From: JBBRFH01 sp038224615
GTDB lineage: Bacteria > Planctomycetota > Phycisphaerae > Tepidisphaerales > Tepidisphaeraceae
Direction of reading: 5' to 3'
Length of the DNA stretch: 7,674 nucleotides
NCBI GenBank assembly: GCA_038224615.1
Contig: JBBRFH010000165.1
Coordinates: 1-7,674 of the forward strand
The notes below the pieces were generated by a model that was given only the letters and a program-made list of their open reading frames with translations, searched no databases and was not told where the DNA came from. Within the stretch, counting starts at the first letter, position 1. Every line of letters starts with the position of its first letter. This document shows positions 6,607-7,674 of the stretch, in pieces. A program made the translations under genes and the position numbers.

Positions 6607-7674
6607 TCAGTGTGCTCGAAAAAACGCCGTCACATCATCGAGCGTCGGTGCCAGACACCGGAACGGCCACGCCAGTGACAGCACGACTCCGACGTGCGCG
6701 CGGAGGGGGTAATAGGCGGTCGTCACCTCGCCGCCGCGCTCTTGGATTCGCTTTGCGAGCTTCGCCGTGTTCTCGGGCTTGACGGTCTGATCCTTTAGCC
6801 CGTGAATCAGCAGCATCGGAGCGCTCTTTCCGTCCACAAAGTGAATGGGCTCGATCCGCGGATCGACCGCCGTCTCGGAACGTGCCATATTGAACGCGGC
6901 CTTGTCGTCCACCGGCGGGATAAAATCATAAGGCCCCGACAGCGCTGCCACCGCGCGAACCGCCCGCTGATCCAATCCCACCTGCTTCAGATAACTTTCA
7001 TCCAGCGCCACCAGCGCCGCGATGTGCGCTCCGGCCGAATGGCCCATTAGATAAATCCTGGAAGGGTCGCCGCCAAACCGCGCGGCATTGTCATGTGCCC
7101 ACCGCACCGCCAGTGCCCCATCTTCGACAAAGGCCGGAAAGGTGACCTCGGGATAGAGCCTGTAATCGGGCATTACCGCAATGAAGCCGCGTGACGCGAT
7201 CGCCTGCGCCACAAACCGATAGTCCGCCTTGTCCCCCGTCTGCCAATCTCCGCCGTAAAAGAAAACGACCACTCGCGCATTCGGCTGCGCATCGCAGGGC
7301 ACGTACACATCGAGTTTTTGCCGTGGCAGATCGCCGTAGGACAGGTCATTGGTCCGGGAATATCCGGTGAACGGCACGGCCGCGTTCAGCAGATCGAATC
7401 TCGAACATCCGCCCACCGACGGAAGCGCCATCGCCGCCAGCACAATCGCGACAACGCCACTGCGACTTGCGCCCGGCCACCGACCCGCCGCACTACTCGG
7501 CCGTTTCAACGCCACAAGCCACACCCACGCGATGGCAGCAAACTGCAACGGCAATCGAAGCCAGAGCAGCCAGGTGGGGATGTTCAGGTCTGCACTCACC
7601 TGCGGATAAAGCGTCATATAAATATTCGCGGGGAACACCGCGACCAACAGCGCGATCAATCCCCAGCCCGCGAT
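6607..7674 (-). CDS. DoxX-like membrane segment fused to alpha/beta-hydrolase (esterase), 5' end outside window
   Basis: The frame stays open to the right edge (reading IAGWG before the TTG at 7659), so the protein starts outside. Counting from that TTG, residues 1-51 resemble the C-terminal end of a DoxX-like membrane protein: FPANIYMTL, then PTWLLWLRLPLQ and a helix to 51. A second hydrophobic stretch (69-84) ends in VGGC, a possible lipobox at Cys85. Residues about 96-350 are a carboxylesterase-type alpha/beta-hydrolase. It has an oxyanion region FFYGGDW (133-139), the nucleophile elbow GHSAG with Ser208, the acid Asp290 in IHGLKDQTVKP, and His322 in YPLRAHVGV. The triad looks complete and the hydrolase probably faces the periplasm, anchored in the membrane. 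An in-frame TTG at 7509 (MKRPSSAAG) could instead start a separate lipoprotein. The substrate is unknown. Confidence 0.88.
   Translation of the reverse strand: MAGWGLIALLVAVFPANIYMTLYPQVSADLNIPTWLLWLRLPLQFAAIAWVWLVALKRPSSAAGRWPGASRSGVVAIVLAAMALPSVGGCSRFDLLNAAVPFTGYSRTNDLSYGDLPRQKLDVYVPCDAQPNARVVVFFYGGDWQTGDKADYRFVAQAIASRGFIAVMPDYRLYPEVTFPAFVEDGALAVRWAHDNAARFGGDPSRIYLMGHSAGAHIAALVALDESYLKQVGLDQRAVRAVAALSGPYDFIPPVDDKAAFNMARSETAVDPRIEPIHFVDGKSAPMLLIHGLKDQTVKPENTAKLAKRIQERGGEVTTAYYPLRAHVGVVLSLAWPFRCLAPTLDDVTAFFRAH

Noticed and set aside
6640..6670. GGTGCCAGACACCGG palindromic-looking stretch as an inserted repeat
   Set aside because: It lies inside the conserved C-terminal part of the hydrolase (RCLAPTLDDV), which fits the family without a break, so it is ordinary coding sequence.

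Overview
The window is GC-rich, gene-dense bacterial chromosome. The best guess for the host is a planctomycete, perhaps of the Phycisphaerae type. The reasons are a secreted prenyltransferase/squalene-oxidase-repeat protein, a xylose-isomerase-like sugar epimerase, an HD-GYP regulator, and dispersed CGCAGATGA palindromic repeats. This is judged from protein style alone; no marker gene is present.

Layout, left to right. (1) 1-1803 (+) is the 3' part of an alpha-glucan (glycogen) phosphorylase gene cut by the left edge. It is followed by a long imperfect hairpin at 1832-1893. (2) 1959-2402 (+) is a small single-domain EamA/DMT membrane protein. Its stop codon overlaps the stop of the convergent gene. 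(3) 2399-3424 (-) is a receiver-like domain fused to a complete HD-GYP cyclic-di-GMP phosphodiesterase domain; the receiver has lost its phospho-acceptor Asp. (4) 3672-4448 (+) is a TIM-barrel sugar phosphate isomerase/epimerase. It is divergent from the HD-GYP gene across a 247-bp gap. (5) 4651-5886 (-) is a secreted alpha/alpha-barrel protein. Two same-orientation copies of a 118-bp palindromic element (4484-4601 and 5932-6049) flank it. (6) 6116-6340 (+) is a HicB-like antitoxin remnant without a start codon or a toxin partner. A 266-bp stretch with no gene follows. (7) 6607-7674 (-) is an alpha/beta-hydrolase joined in frame, at its N-terminus, to the C-terminal part of a DoxX-like membrane protein; it runs off the right edge.

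The genes do not form one pathway or an evident operon: neighbours are mostly convergent or divergent and functionally unrelated. Carbohydrate use is the only loose theme (glucan phosphorylase, sugar isomerase). I see no defence system, CRISPR array, integrase, tRNA or rRNA. The points most worth following up are the paired palindromic elements, the degenerate receiver of the HD-GYP protein, and the DoxX-hydrolase fusion.
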